From contig JAQIWT010000029.1 of NCBI GenBank assembly GCA_034696485.1, forward strand, positions 1 through 52,510: a stretch of 52,510 nucleotides of DNA. The letters are read 5' to 3'. Source of the DNA: Isohypsibius dastychi. Lineage: Eukaryota > Tardigrada > Eutardigrada > Parachela > Isohypsibiidae. Under the pieces are notes generated by a model. It saw only the letters and a list, made by a program, of their open reading frames with translations, did not search any database and was not told where the DNA came from. The translations under genes were made by a program, and so were the position numbers. Positions 11,252 to 22,501 of the stretch are shown in pieces (within the stretch, counting starts at the first letter, position 1; every line of letters begins with the position of its first letter).

Positions 11252-11625
11252 TTATTCTCTGATCAGCAACAGATCACGTAATACTGATCCAAATAAATAT
11301 TCTGGAATATTCAGAGCTTTTTCCGCGTCAACGAAGTCCGGTTCGACTTGATCCATTATCGTATCGTCACAAAAGAAAAATAAATATATTGCTGACTGGT
11401 CGACCACTCGAAGTCTCAAGATCCCGTCATCCATTTCATCCATAGCATTATGGGGTGAATTGAGAATGCGCTGATCCCCGATTTCCGGCTGCTGCCATTC
11501 ATCACTGCATTACGCGAATATTTGTCAAAAGCAACACTAATGTGCTGTAACTTTTTATCTCGCAAGCCCCAGAAAATCGATCCTCTTGAAGAAGAAGCAG
11601 TGGGCTTATTTAAGTGGTCCGTCAT
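11252..11625 (-). CDS. 108-residue acidic orphan protein
   Basis: Two minus-strand exons, 11625-11552 and 11504-11252, are joined by a 47-bp intron (GTTACA...ATGCAG). Together they give 108 residues beginning MTDHLNKPTASSSRG and containing QQPEIGDQRILNSPHNAMDE, LRLRVVDQSAIYLFFF and a C-terminal helical, Asp/Glu/Leu-rich end. The phase-correct intron removes the only stops, which supports coding. There is no signal peptide; one hydrophobic patch (AIYLFFF) looks like a beta strand, not a membrane span. I do not recognise the family. It is head to head with the gustatory receptor (84 bp between start codons) and tail to tail with the NDK gene. Confidence 0.6.
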
Positions 11626-11709
11626 CTGGATGATGACCTCTAATCCGGTTCCATCCGCGCTAATCTTGTTTCTTCCAAAATCCGATCTGCTTTATTGTAA
11701 ACGCGCAAA

Positions 11710-13475
11710 ATGCGGCCGTTGATTAAAAAAGTTTCTGATCCTGATTCCATTAAACCGGACGTCAAATGTTGCCGGCTGATTCGCCATGTATTTTGTCCGC
11801 AAAAAATTCTTCTCGGAATTTACGGACTTTGGGGAAACAGCAGAATTCATCCGTTTGCGAAGTTCTTCCAGAAATTAATGCTGATCGCACTTATAGTCGG
11901 GGCAGGCCTGAACGCCATTTTCAATTTATCGAGATCGGTTTTAACGATATTTTTCCCTCCTCCAGCTGCAGCGCAGGTGAATGCAATGGTCCGCGCGCTT
12001 GGAATTCTACCGGCTTCCGCAACGTCTTTAAAAGGCGCTATGATTATATTTCTTTTGGCACGAAACAAAAACTCGCTATTTGATTTGCATTCGAAACTCG
12101 ATTCTATTTACGAGCGATTTTACGCTACAGAAGCTGGCTCGAAATCAAACGGAAGGAAATATTTATTTTATAATATTGCGATTATTGCCCATTGTTGGAT
12201 TTTGTATTTATTATATTACACAGGAATGATGGTTATTAATAGTTGGTCCCTGGTTAATCTGTCGTCAACTTATAACTGGTTTCCGTCATTACCGACGTTG
12301 GCCGTCCCGTTTTGGATTTTCCTGCTGAGCCAAACTCTCGTTGGAATTATTCCATTTATTCTATCACAAGCCGTCATGAGCATGTTATTGCTTGTTGCCT
12401 TGTTCGCGAAAAAATATGCAAAATCCATTGATGTGCAGCTGAAGGATTGCGAAGAACGGATTGGAAAAATGCTGGAGAATCATCCGGAAAATAAATTTGC
12501 GATCGCGGAACGGGGGAGATTGAAAATGGAAATCAAATTCTTGATGGCGAAACGAGTTGCGCTTTTTGAGTTATTCAAATTTGTGAATGACAATTTCGGA
12601 TTTGTTTCATTGTATTCTTACGTTTTCGACGTGATTGCTGTTGGTGGAATAATTGGTGTAATTGTCGGTGGACAATACAAAACACCATTCGAATTTGTGG
12701 TGAGAATATTTGGAGCGTTCGGGTTTTTGACCTTTTCGACCGTTCTATTTATCCCGATGGAAATGGCTTCGAACGAGGTGACGCAAATTTAAATGATTTT
12801 TTGAATTAAGCATGACTCAGTTTTAAAGATGTTGTTTTTTAGGCTGGAAAAACTCGAGAAATTCTTTATACATCTGGAGCAAAAATCGACAGTTCAAATC
12901 AAGATCATTCGGTAAATGACGTCCAGAAATTTCCAATGACTTTTATAACATTAAATGTGCTATACATATTCGCATCCAAACGACTGAATATCCGGCCGAA
13001 ATACAAGAAGCGAATTATTTTGTGTTGTGCTCCAAAAAATGTATCAATGACTTGTTTTTGAACAGTCTATGTAACATGATATGCTTCTGAACCGTCGCCC
13101 GTATTATGATAATGTGAAGCACAACAATAGTTTCTTTGATAAAGTATTTTGGTACAATTCATACATTCTTTTTCAGGATTTGTCGGTCGTAATAACGGGT
13201 TTTCGGGAGCAGGCAACCTCATTTCCATTGCAGTTTGTTGCCCAAGGGTTCTTTATCATCGACCGTAATTTCATCGTTACCGTACGTTTTCTTCGTTTTC
13301 TTCAAACAAATGCAACCGAATACCGACATTGTGGTTTAACAATTTGCTAATTTTGCAGACGTTTACGATCCTGACCTCGTTCGCGGTTTTGTTGAACGAA
13401 TTCCTCAAAAGTTTCTCGGACAAGCATGGCGATCTTCCGTCTCCGCTACACTGCAACTGCTCTGCTTTCGGATAA
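11710..13475 (+). CDS. Gustatory-receptor-like seven-transmembrane protein (invertebrate GR family)
   Basis: Exons 11710-12777, 12843-12911, 13177-13281 and 13359-13475 give 452 residues. About seven hydrophobic segments are visible (for example LMLIALIVGAGLNAI, FWIFLLSQTLVGIIPFILS, FDVIAVGGIIGVIVGG). The last three exons encode a GR-like C-terminal end: an AQGFFIIDRNFIVT stretch before TM7, then TFTILTSFAVLL where insect GRs have the TYxxxLxQ signature. Introns near the C-terminal end are typical of this family. These proteins are ligand-gated cation channels for taste, light or pheromone cues; no ligand can be inferred. The Gln of the signature is absent, so it is a divergent member. Confidence 0.75.
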
Positions 13476-13892
13476 ATTCCCTTCTTCAAATTCATCCATT
13501 TTTAGTTGACAGCCGGGTTTTTGGATTTTTCTATTCTCTGTTCTACAGTTTAGCTTTTGGCCTGTTTAATTTACCACACCGAAATAAACTTTTAAAATCA
13601 AAATTAACAAAAAACAAACATGGCAGTTGGCACAGTCATCGAACTGAGAAACTAGAAACAAAAGAATCGGAAGAAAGAAATGTCCACCACACTGAAGACA
13701 AAAGCATTGCTGCTGGGTTAACAGCCCTTTGATGCGTAAGCCCCATCGATGTTCTGCATTTGTCGAACGTCAGCAAACTGCATCACGGTATAAAAAGTAA
13801 ACATTATTTTGCTCCATCTAATTCTCCTTGATTTTGATGCGGTTCTCCTCCGTATTGTACCTCATTTGGTAAATTTCACCACGATTTTTACA
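13476..13892. other. Intergenic region between the gustatory receptor and DNAJC25-like gene
   Basis: 417 bp of AT-rich sequence. It should contain the receptor 3' UTR and the promoter of the J-protein gene. An AATAAA word at about 13581 may be the receptor's poly(A) signal. No other gene is apparent. Confidence 0.45.
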
Positions 13893-15725
13893 ATGAGGAT
13901 GCACGTGTTACCAGGTGTGTGCGTGTTACTGGTACTCGCTCACAAAGTGGATGCTTTCGTGGAGAACCTTTATTGCGGAAAAGACAACTGTTACGAACGT
14001 AAGCTGCTCCGTTATTGTTTCGCTTTAGAAACGGTGCAGGTAATTGATTCGTAGTTTTGGGAGTTAATCGAGAGAGCACCAAGGATGAAATCGGAAAGGC
14101 CTATCGCGTTCTCGCCAAGAAAAACCATCCTGATCGCTTCAAAAAAGCGGTAATTTTTGGTGGCGGATTCTTGCTCTGGAGCTTCATTTACAAAGTTTAT
14201 TTGTGGTTCTAGGATGAGAAAAAAGCAGCAGAAATTACGTTCAGGAAGATCGCAACTGCTTACGAGGTAAGAACGCGGATGAGAGCGTGTAGAAGAATTG
14301 TTTGTGAAATATGTTCGTCTTCCGGTTTAGACCCTGAGAGATGAAGATCAACGAACGGATTATAATTACATGTTGGACAATCCCGAGGAACATTATCAGA
14401 TTTACTGGAGATATTACCGTCGAAAAGTCCATCCGGATATTGATCCCAGGCTGATCATCGCCGTTTCCGTTGCGATTATTTCTTTGATCCAGTATTTGGT
14501 TCTTTGGTCGCGTTATGAAGATGCCATCAAATATTTGATGCGAGAACCGAAATATCGGTCAAGAGCGCTTCAGCATGCCGTCGATGCGGGAGTTTGGACG
14601 AACGATAAAAAGAAGACTAGAAAGACTAAGGAGGAAATTAAGGAGGAAGAAGATGCAGTTGTCCGTCAAATTCTGGAATCCAAAATGGATATCAAGTATG
14701 TTTTGATTCAGCACGAAACTTAGTCTTTCAAAAGCTTGCGTACTAGGGAGACTTCCCTGGATGTTTGAAATGTGGTCGTAGCGAGATTCTTTTTGGAATG
14801 TTGCCTGGATAATTCTATGGAAATTTGTTGTTTTTTATTTTGTGAAATTGCTTCCCGCATTAGCCAGGAAATTTGAAAAAGTTAATCTTCAGTGTGCCGA
14901 GATGTATTGATCTTGCCAGCATCTGAGGCTGATGGTGAAACCAGATTTTGTAAAACAGTCGGAAAACTAAGGAAATAACGTTCGTTTCTTATGCGGTTTT
15001 CCGGAAAACTGACAGAAGCTGTTTGTAATTATGCTGATTTTCGGATTTGGATTCGGTATGATTTGGGAACTGGGAGAAGAACTCGGTGAACTTTTAGAAA
15101 TGATTTCACGTTTGCTTCGAAAAACGTTATCGGGACTTCGTTAAGTTTGCGACGTACAGTACATGCTCTTCAAATTTTCGAAATTCGTTCTATCTTCGCT
15201 GGTCCTGTTTTTCACGAAGTTATTTTGAATCTTCGCGGTAATTACTGATCGTGTTTTTTTGTTTGTTTTCAGAGGCGGATATGGCAAGCCGAATTACAAG
15301 CAGATTCTTGCAGTCCAGATTGCGTTTCTACCAATGACGATTTACAACTGGGGGTATTTCTACGCGAGGTGGATTTGGCGTTATGTTATCCATGATATGG
15401 ATTACGAAGACGACGATAAAACGCATTTAATAAAAAAGAATCTGAAATTCTCCTCAGTGCAGTGGGATGCATTGGAAGACAAAGATCGGGACGAACTTTA
15501 TGAAAAAGAACTCTGGATATCAGAGAAAGCAAAAGTAAGTGACCTCTTCTTTCATATTTTAATAAAGATCGATTATTGAATACCAAAAATGCGATTCAGG
15601 TTTGGAAAAAAGAAAAGGAAGAAAAAGCAAAAGCTGAGTTGGTCAACAGCGGAAAATATAAGGCGTATCGGAGGTGGATGAAAAAAGGTGGAGCAGGTCA
15701 AATCAGTTTTGGCGCGGATGAATAA
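13893..15725 (+). CDS. DNAJC25: DNAJC25-type ER membrane J protein
   Basis: Six exons (13893-13998, 14055-14149, 14213-14266, 14331-14695, 15273-15534, 15600-15725) give 335 residues. A signal peptide (to about residue 22) is followed by ENLYCGKDNCYELLGV and a J domain with the HPD motif (NHPDRF), which stimulates an Hsp70 partner (BiP if luminal). A membrane segment, LIIAVSVAIISLIQYLVLW, comes next, then a highly charged coil (KKKTRKTKEEIKEEE), a second hydrophobic stretch (AFLPMTIYNWGYFYARW) and a basic C-terminus. The order is that of vertebrate DNAJC25 and worm dnj-2. The tandem ATGs at 13893 and 13899 both lie before the signal core; I chose the first. The stop is only 63 bp from that of RNASEH2B on the other strand. 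Confidence 0.92.
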
Positions 15726-15788
15726 AAATCAAATCGGATCTGATTTTCGAGGAGAAATCTGTGATAAACAGCGCCGCCCGTCTCGTTT

Positions 15789-17288
15789 CTATTTTTCTGC
15801 TGCCGCACGAGTGAAATAACTTGAAATGCTCTTCATTCCTGTTTTATCCACTTTCTGTAGCCTCTTTTGAGCTGCCGTCAGTTTTTTCTGCAAAGCAATA
15901 ATTTATTCTTCTGTAGCTGACTTTCGAAGGGTTTTGTGAACTGATCGCAAATTTTATTACCTCTGCGGCTTTTGGAGCAAGCTTGAAGGACTTGGAATAA
16001 TCTTCCAGAGTTTCGTCCGTTCCGTCATTCTTCCTTTTCTGCAAATAAAACCATCATCCTTACATATTGAAACAAACAGTCAAATTAAATGGTAGAAGCG
16101 AGCAGTTTACTAATAACCTTCGAATTCTCTTCCGGAATCGCCGGAAGGGGTTTGAGCGGTTCTTCCAAGCTGGCAGATGAAAAATTTCAGAAAAATGCTG
16201 ACGTTTTCAATTTAAGAAGCTGATACTTCAACGTTCTTGCAAATTTATCTCTGATTGCAAACGGCAAGAAATCGCAGAGCATTCCGAAAGCGAACCGGTC
16301 AAACGCATCTACAAAGGGAAGCATATTTCAGTATTGACCAATGATGTATAGAGTATAGCAAAGCCTCTCGTGAGGAGCTTGTTGCAGTTGCACTGCGCTA
16401 TCAAGCCTCCAAGCTGTACCACGTGACATGTGCCACGTGTCAAACTAGGAGTGAGGGTTTAGAGAGAGTTCAGACAGAAATTGTCTTCTGATTTTATTTC
16501 CGGCTGATTCCGAGTTGACCTCACTAATGTGAGGTGACATATTTTGTAGAGAATTCAAAGCTCTACAACTGAGTTGTGACAGAATTTCTGAAAATCCATC
16601 AGAAAAGCCGTGCCCCTACTTTTTGAGAAACCCGGCAAAAACGTGGGATTTTGATAAAACTACCCGATCAACATATTGTCCCCCCCCCTTCACATAAAAA
16701 AGACTGAGTACGGAGGTCAGGAATAGTACAAATTCGATTCTCATCTTGGCTCACTACATCCTGTCTATCTGGCGAACTGTAAGTCAGTTTCGAGAATTCC
16801 CTCTTTTTCAACTCTCGCGACATGCGATATTCAGATTTTGTGGAGCATACAACAAAAACAAAACCATGCATGATATGTTTTTGCAAATCAGCTGAAATTT
16901 TTTTGATTATGAATACATCTTCCCAGGGAGTAAAACCTACTACGGATGTCAGATCAGCTTGTAGTGCGAACAAGTCTTGTGTAAATCTCTGAACCCTGAA
17001 ACGTCCCAGTTCCACCTCCGTCATCCCTTCACACGGGACTCTTCTCCCCCTAAAACCGCCGGAAATCACAGTAAAATGTCTTTCGAACCGCCAGACACTT
17101 CCCTATACAAAACCTACTTTTAGCGGAAATCTTCATTCTGTGAAAAATACTTTTTTAAAAAAAAATAATAAAAAATAATTCAAAAAAATTAGTCGAATAG
17201 GAAAAATTAGTAGAAAGTTTGAAAATCACGTGGAGGAGTAATCACAGATAAATATCGAATTTCACATCCCAGAACCAGAACTCTCCCT

Positions 17289-17322
<34 letters not shown>

Positions 17323-19126
17323 GGGGGGGGGGGGGGACAAAAATTTCAACCAGCAGTTGAACTGCGAAAAGTCTGCCTTCATTATTTCAGCACTCAGATC
17401 GATTCTTTCTTGGTCGTCTCGAGAGGAACACTGTAAGTAATGTGATTTCCTAAGGAAAATCGCTTCAATCGTGCAACAAAGGAGCAACAAAGAAGATGGC
17501 AGGGGAAAAAACAACAACAATGATGATGGTCCTTCTTCATCCCGTAGATTGAAAATTAGCCAAACCTGGCCCTGCAGAATATCAGGAACCGAAGTAACCC
17601 ACCTGAAACTATATTTCAAGATATAGATATCCGAGATTGATGGTCAGGAATAAATGTAAGAAGTCAGGGAAAAACCAAAAGTTCCCAACGTTTCCATGTA
17701 GTTTGTGTGTGGAATCGAGAGCAAAACTGGTCGCCACCAACTCCAATTGGTAGGTCTGGCAAAGAACTTCCAGAAAACTAGGGGTAGGAAGGGATAAAGA
17801 CGATATGTGAATGAAACTAGCTCAAAAGCACGAAAACCTCCATTAAAACGGTCACTCCTGCTCTGCACCACGTAAAACGTGTGTGGTGTCTTGTAACGCC
17901 AGCGGCGTGACGTCACGAAAGTTTTTGAGTATAGTAATCCGTAATCGAGTGTAGCTCACCTTTCGACGGCGCGGTTTCTTTTTTACTCCGAGCGAATCCA
18001 GAAACACAAACTTTCGAGGTCACGTTCACGTTTTCCACTTGCAGCTGGGTGCTCAGAACGGCAACCTGACAAAAAAGTGTGCCATGAGTCCGAAGAATAA
18101 GGATATTTCTGCGTAACACTCCTAATAATATATATTTCCGTGCAAAAAAGTTGCAATATTAAGTATTCCGTTAGAATTAGTTTTCACATAAAACAAAAGA
18201 AGATCGATAAGCACTGAACACACCTTGGCTTTAAACCAACTGACCAACATCCGGTTGCACAGTTTCCAGAACTTTGCTCCTTGTACATCTGAATTCAAAA
18301 TATAAATATCAAGTCACAAATCGCGGATCATTCAAAAGCTTTCAATGATGTCAGATTACCTTTCGACCGGCAAATAAGATCCAAGTCTTTCAAATAAATA
18401 TCGGAAGATTCGGAAATAACCCTAGTGGCAGTTTGACAATCTGGTAGGTCCGCGGCGCAGCGATCAAGAATCTGATCCAGCAACTGGAACGATCTTTTCT
18501 ACAAATTCAAATGAATAAGAAACACACCGAATAAGTTTTTAGAAAAGCCAAACCTCTTTAGTCTTCAGCAGCACGGGAATCACGAGAAAAAGAGGATCAA
18601 CTGGCACCAAAGTGTAAAACGATCCATCTATTTGTGGGAAAACACTAGGGAATTGCAGCTATTGACGGAACTGCAACGAACCTTCCAGTACAAAATTTCC
18701 CAGAAACCATGAACTACACTTTTCCTCCACTTCGATAAGATGGTATATTTCACCAGCCTGCTTATCGAGCGCACACAAAACCGGTAGCCCTAAAATTAGA
18801 AAAATACATAATATATTGAATCGCAAAATATCGGAAAGATCTAGGTTGCAAACTCGGTTCAAAAAACAAACCTGTTCCTGGATGCGGGAATTTTGTAATC
18901 GTAAGATGAGCGCCTTTGCCGCTAGCGCTCCCAGTCCCAGTTGAAGCAGCAGAGTCTGAAATGATGCAAAATGAATTAGAACTGAATATTCCGTAGTAAA
19001 ATCCAGACGAGCATACGGTGACAGGCTGCTGATCTGAAATATCTCACCTGGAATGAGCAAGATTTTCTTTCGGGTATCCGAGTCGAACAGAGCGCCTGTT
19101 GCCTCGTACAGCGTCCTTTGATCCAT
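15789..19126 (-). CDS. RNASEH2B: Ribonuclease H2 subunit B
   Basis: Eleven minus-strand exons join in phase to 321 residues (human about 312): 19126-19048, 18955-18872, 18789-18682, 18627-18554, 18498-18360, 18288-18224, 18065-17960, 16308-16227, 16169-16118, 16038-15961, 15887-15789. Recognisable blocks are SSWFLGNFVLEG, LVPVDPLFLVIPVLL, FQLLDQILD, QVENVNVTSK, the helical RFAFGMLCDFLP, and KLTAAQKRLQKVDKTGMK. The C-terminal GMKSISSYF corresponds to the PCNA-binding PIP motif of human RNASEH2B (MKSIDTFF). RNase H2 removes ribonucleotides from DNA and resolves RNA/DNA hybrids; subunit B is a structural part of the trimer. Intron 7 is unusually long (1651 bp) and carries a C/G homopolymer; the others are short. 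Confidence 0.92.
16309..17959 (-). other. Large intron 7 of RNASEH2B
   Basis: 1651 bp, an order of magnitude longer than most introns here. It holds several open frames of 60-133 codons, but none has a recognisable domain, consistent splice structure or start context, and one crosses the homopolymer. Flanks of the homopolymer contain many dispersed stops. I see no nested gene. Confidence 0.6.
17290..17336. repeat. C31-G16 homopolymer palindrome
   Basis: A run of 31 C (17290-17320) is followed directly by 16 G (17321-17336), making a perfect 16-bp inverted repeat with no loop. It lies within intron 7 of RNASEH2B. It could be a real fold-back sequence or a joining artefact of two reads ending in homopolymers. 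Confidence 0.9.
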
Positions 19127-19652
19127 AGTAGCAAGGTGATCCGTCAGATCACAGTTCGTTCTTCCGGACGAAATCTCGAGCTTATCAGGACTTCTCGAGG
19201 ACCTTGCAATAAACGAAAAGGAATATGGGACTGGAAACAATCGTCTACTTTGTTTTGTCTTATTTGGCAGGGTTATTGATTGACGTACTGGCTACTGATT
19301 GATTGAGCGTGTCGTGTTTTGTAGCCCAACTAGCTCACTGCCTTGGCCTATCAAGAAGTCCACTTGGACATGGATCATGTCATCGACTGACTGACCGGAA
19401 GTCTCAGCATTGCCACAGCTTTTGTGTCTACGTACTGTACGCGCTTCTCGCGGTCATGAACTCTCAAAGATTGCACTGAGTTTTGAAAACAGAATTGGTA
19501 AGGGTCATCAGCTGAGGTGGTTTTATTCGTTTACATGCACTATTTAGACTCCCTGAAACACGATCAATTTAAATCACATTCACAAGGTATCCAGAAACCG
19601 CTCGGAAGATCAAGGGCACGCAAAAACCCACACCGAATAAATACGATAAAAA
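19127..19652. other. Intergenic region between the Gly-rich secreted protein and RNASEH2B
   Basis: About 525 bp. It holds the RNASEH2B promoter and the 3' UTR of the secreted protein gene. The frame of RNASEH2B stays open upstream of its ATG to about 19240, but that extension has no family similarity. Confidence 0.4.
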
Positions 19653-20285
19653 TCAGTTGCAAGTTCGGACGCAAGTGAAAATCTGGCGTTTTAGCGAGCT
19701 CCGAGTTCGTCCTTTCCAGTGACGGCGCGATCCGAAGTCCTCATCCTCATCCAACTCATCATCAACTCCGCCGTCCATCATTGGCAAATCTTCGTCGTCA
19801 ACTTCATCTGCCCAGCGTCGACGTCCCCAGAGTCCTCGTCGAAGAGATCCTCCACCGAAAGGTCCTCGTCGAAATAATCCACCTCGTCTCCCATATCCTC
19901 CATAACCGTAACCTCCATAACCGTAACGGCTCAGTAATGGGTTAGACCTCCAAGGAGCAGCTGAACGTAACCCACTTCCACCACTTCCTCCAAGAATGAT
20001 AACGACCCTCGACGATCCAGGCTCCCCGATCAAGCTGCTGGCTCTGCTCCTTCCTCGACTGCATTGGAATCTGCAATTCTTCCCACCTGTTGTCAGCTCT
20101 TCATTTCCACCATCAACGCCTTCGACTGATTCATCCAGAGCCTGCATGACGTCCGATGATAATTCGTCCTCAGTGGCGTCGTCGTCCTGGTTGGGATCCT
20201 GCATAGAATCTTCCATTCCAGTCTGGCATCGTATGCTGGAAATGGTTAACAGCAGCGTGACTGCCACAACGGAGAAGAGGCGCAT
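19653..20285 (-). CDS. Secreted Gly/Tyr/Arg-rich protein with acidic flanks
   Basis: A single open frame of 210 residues from the ATG at 20285. Signal peptide MRLFSVVAVTLLLTISSIRC is followed by an acidic N-terminal part (EDELSSDVMQALDES), a Gly-rich middle (LGGSGGSG), a YGYGGYGYGGYGRRGG block with Arg/Gly, and an acidic end (DDELDEDEDFG) before a basic tail. Six cysteines remain. This fits a cuticular, silk-like or matrix protein, but no family is certain. A further in-frame ATG lies upstream (20309), but the one at 20285 places the signal sequence at the N-terminus. A TATAAAATCG box on the minus strand near 20426 supports a single-exon gene. Confidence 0.7.
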   Translation of the reverse strand: MRLFSVVAVTLLLTISSIRCQTGMEDSMQDPNQDDDATEDELSSDVMQALDESVEGVDGGNEELTTGGKNCRFQCSRGRSRASSLIGEPGSSRVVIILGGSGGSGLRSAAPWRSNPLLSRYGYGGYGYGGYGRRGGLFRRGPFGGGSLRRGLWGRRRWADEVDDEDLPMMDGGVDDELDEDEDFGSRRHWKGRTRSSLKRQIFTCVRTCN

Positions 20286-20417
20286 TTTCGGACTGGGATC
20301 CGAAATCAAAGGTCACTTTCTGGTTGAGGAAAATTCTCGCGTATCAAGTAGGGTTCAGCTTGGAAAATCAAGAATAAGCACACTGAAACGAGTAAATTTC
20401 CAGCGGCGCCAGCCAAA

Positions 20418-20432
20418 CGATTTTATACCTGT
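20418..20432 (-). promoter_or_regulatory. TATA box for the Gly/Tyr-rich secreted protein
   Basis: On the minus strand the word GGTATAAAATCG lies about 140 bp upstream of the ATG at 20285. It resembles the arrangement in front of the small secreted protein at 4.2-4.7 kb. Confidence 0.45.
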
Positions 20433-20977
20433 CTGGAAAAACCATCCAGAGGTCAAAGGGGGGTGGAGCTGCCATTTAAGAACCGCCCGACTCCTGATTG
20501 GCCCCTGGCTGTTCAACGATGACCGAGGGCGATCTCGCATCTGATGGATAAGTCATGGTATGAGGTTTTCGGGACACGTGGGAACCCATAATGTACGTAC
20601 GGACGGCTAGCAAAAAACAAAGGCACGAAAAACGATCCCAAAAAGCCCTTGCAAAGCATTTGGATCCGAGAAACCACATCACGTGTTTCTTGATTCGAAA
20701 ACAATCAACCCGTACAAACAATCAAACGTAATCAGAAGAACATTTTCTTCAAGACCCAGCTCCACATTACTCTGAAAAAATCCAAATTTTTTCATGTGAG
20801 CGTCGTTCTGAGAACACCGAATATCTGGTAACGACATCAAATTCATTTAGAGATTTTTCTACATTGCCCGAAACGAAAACTGAAGAATGCTAGTGAACGA
20901 AGACCTCACTACTCAGTCTATCGTTTTTCTCAATATTCACCATCCGGAATGAATGAAAAAAGGATCTTGCCATCCAG
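20433..20977. other. Intergenic region between cyclin H and the Gly-rich secreted protein
   Basis: About 545 bp containing the cyclin H 3' UTR and upstream sequence of the secreted protein. Two overlapping minus frames at 20476-20721 are not supported as genes. Confidence 0.4.
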
Positions 20978-22501
20978 TTATTCAAATCTCGAATCGTCTT
21001 GGAGCTCCATCTTGTTCAATTCCTGAATCCTCCGCTGGTACAATTCCGTTTCCGGGTTGAAAGCCGGATCCCGGCAAGTCTCAATTTTCGCCTCCAGTTT
21101 CTTACACCGCTCCTTATTGATCACATATTTCGCTGCTTCCTGAACAAAATGCCGGATTTCATCGCAAACCGCAATCAAATAAATGCTCGTTTTCGATCCA
21201 TGGGCCGCTTTCTGTTCATCCTCCAGTTCTTCCGCTCGATCCATACTATCCGCCGTTTCCGTGAACGGTTTGTCAATTGGCGACTGAACCAGGACGTTTT
21301 CAATGTAACCGCTAATATCCTCCCCAACTTCTTCAGCGCCTTGCATAATGGCGGCCAACGCGATTTGAGAAGGTGCGTATAAAAGAAGAGCGTCCGACAT
21401 CATGGCGTTTTCCAAAAAAGTCGCGGCGCCGGTTCGTAATCGATCAGCGTTCTTCAACATTTCACCGTAACGAGTTTTCAGATCTATGAGGAATCCTTCT
21501 ACTGCGCGATATGGAAGATGGATTAGGAGATGGTAGTGAAGCTTTTTCATGACGTAGGGCTCGTTGTTTAGAATGATATCGATGGCTTTTTGGCGGTCGC
21601 CACGAAGATGAGAAACGAACTGCTCCATCGAGATGTGCACTAAAAAACAAGAAACAATTTAGGATCTGATTAAAAGTCTGTTATTTTTCTTTCGTGTTTA
21701 CAACATTTTAATTTTTGTTTAAGATGTCCGTAACTTTTGTTCGTTTTATGAATGTTTGACAAATCATATCACAAGCTACAATGGGTTGTAAATAAATCAA
21801 AATAAACAGAAAATGTACTGTGGAATTTTAATTACAAAACTGAGAGATCAAAGTAATCATAAAACTTCAAAGAACGAATGAAATGGAATCGAAACTGAGC
21901 TCAAATTATTGTATAAAGAGGGAATAAACTCAAAAAAACCATAAGATGAATAACATAGAAAAACCATAAACGACAAAACAGCGAGAATTCTCGGCAGAAA
22001 TATTAAGAACTTTGAGTCCGAATCAAAATACAAACTCAGGTAAAATCAACACGAACCTTCGTCGATTTTCACAGCCATCCACAGACATGTTATCATCATA
22101 TGCTTGGGATGCAATCTCATGACCGACTCGTTGATATAGGCTCTTTGAAACAAGGCAAATCCTGTGGCAATTGTAGAAGGAAAAAGAACCGAGTCTTTCT
22201 TCGGTCCTTGGCTAAATTTGTTGCAGAAATCGCGGAGCATTATCTGGTAAAAGCGTCGCAGTTCGTCTTCTTCTTCCAGGCTGAGAAACAAAGCAGATAC
22301 ATCTGGGTTATCCGGCGTGAGAATTTTCTGCAGATCTGTTTTTTTGGTGTTGATAGAACTTATGAAGTTGACGACAGCTGAACAATCCCTCTGTTCCGAA
22401 CGCTCTTGAATAAATCGTCGATGAGCGGCTTTTCGATGCGAAATAAGTTCCTCCTTGTTCGCGAAGGTCCAGAATCTGCGCTGCGTGCTTGAGTGGTACA
22501 T
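20978..22501 (-). CDS. CCNH: Cyclin H
   Basis: Two minus-strand exons, 22501-22057 and 21639-20978, give 368 residues (human 323). The N-terminus MYHSSTQRRFWTF matches the cyclin H start. The cyclin boxes are recognisable at MLRDFCNKF, RAYINESVMRLHPKHMMITC and VKIDE, then LHYHLLIHLPYRAVEGFLID and DALLLYAPSQIALAAI. Cyclin H binds CDK7 with MAT1 to form the CDK-activating kinase and is part of TFIIH. An insertion of about 20 residues (FISSINTKKTDLQKIL region) precedes the first cyclin fold, and the C-terminal tail is acidic. The 417-bp intron holds nothing recognisable. Confidence 0.95.

Noticed and set aside
17242-17619. Open frame crossing the C/G homopolymer (poly-Gly / poly-Pro)
   Set aside because: Its length depends on the homopolymer, which contributes an artificial repeat. 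It lies in an intron of a well-supported gene on the same strand.
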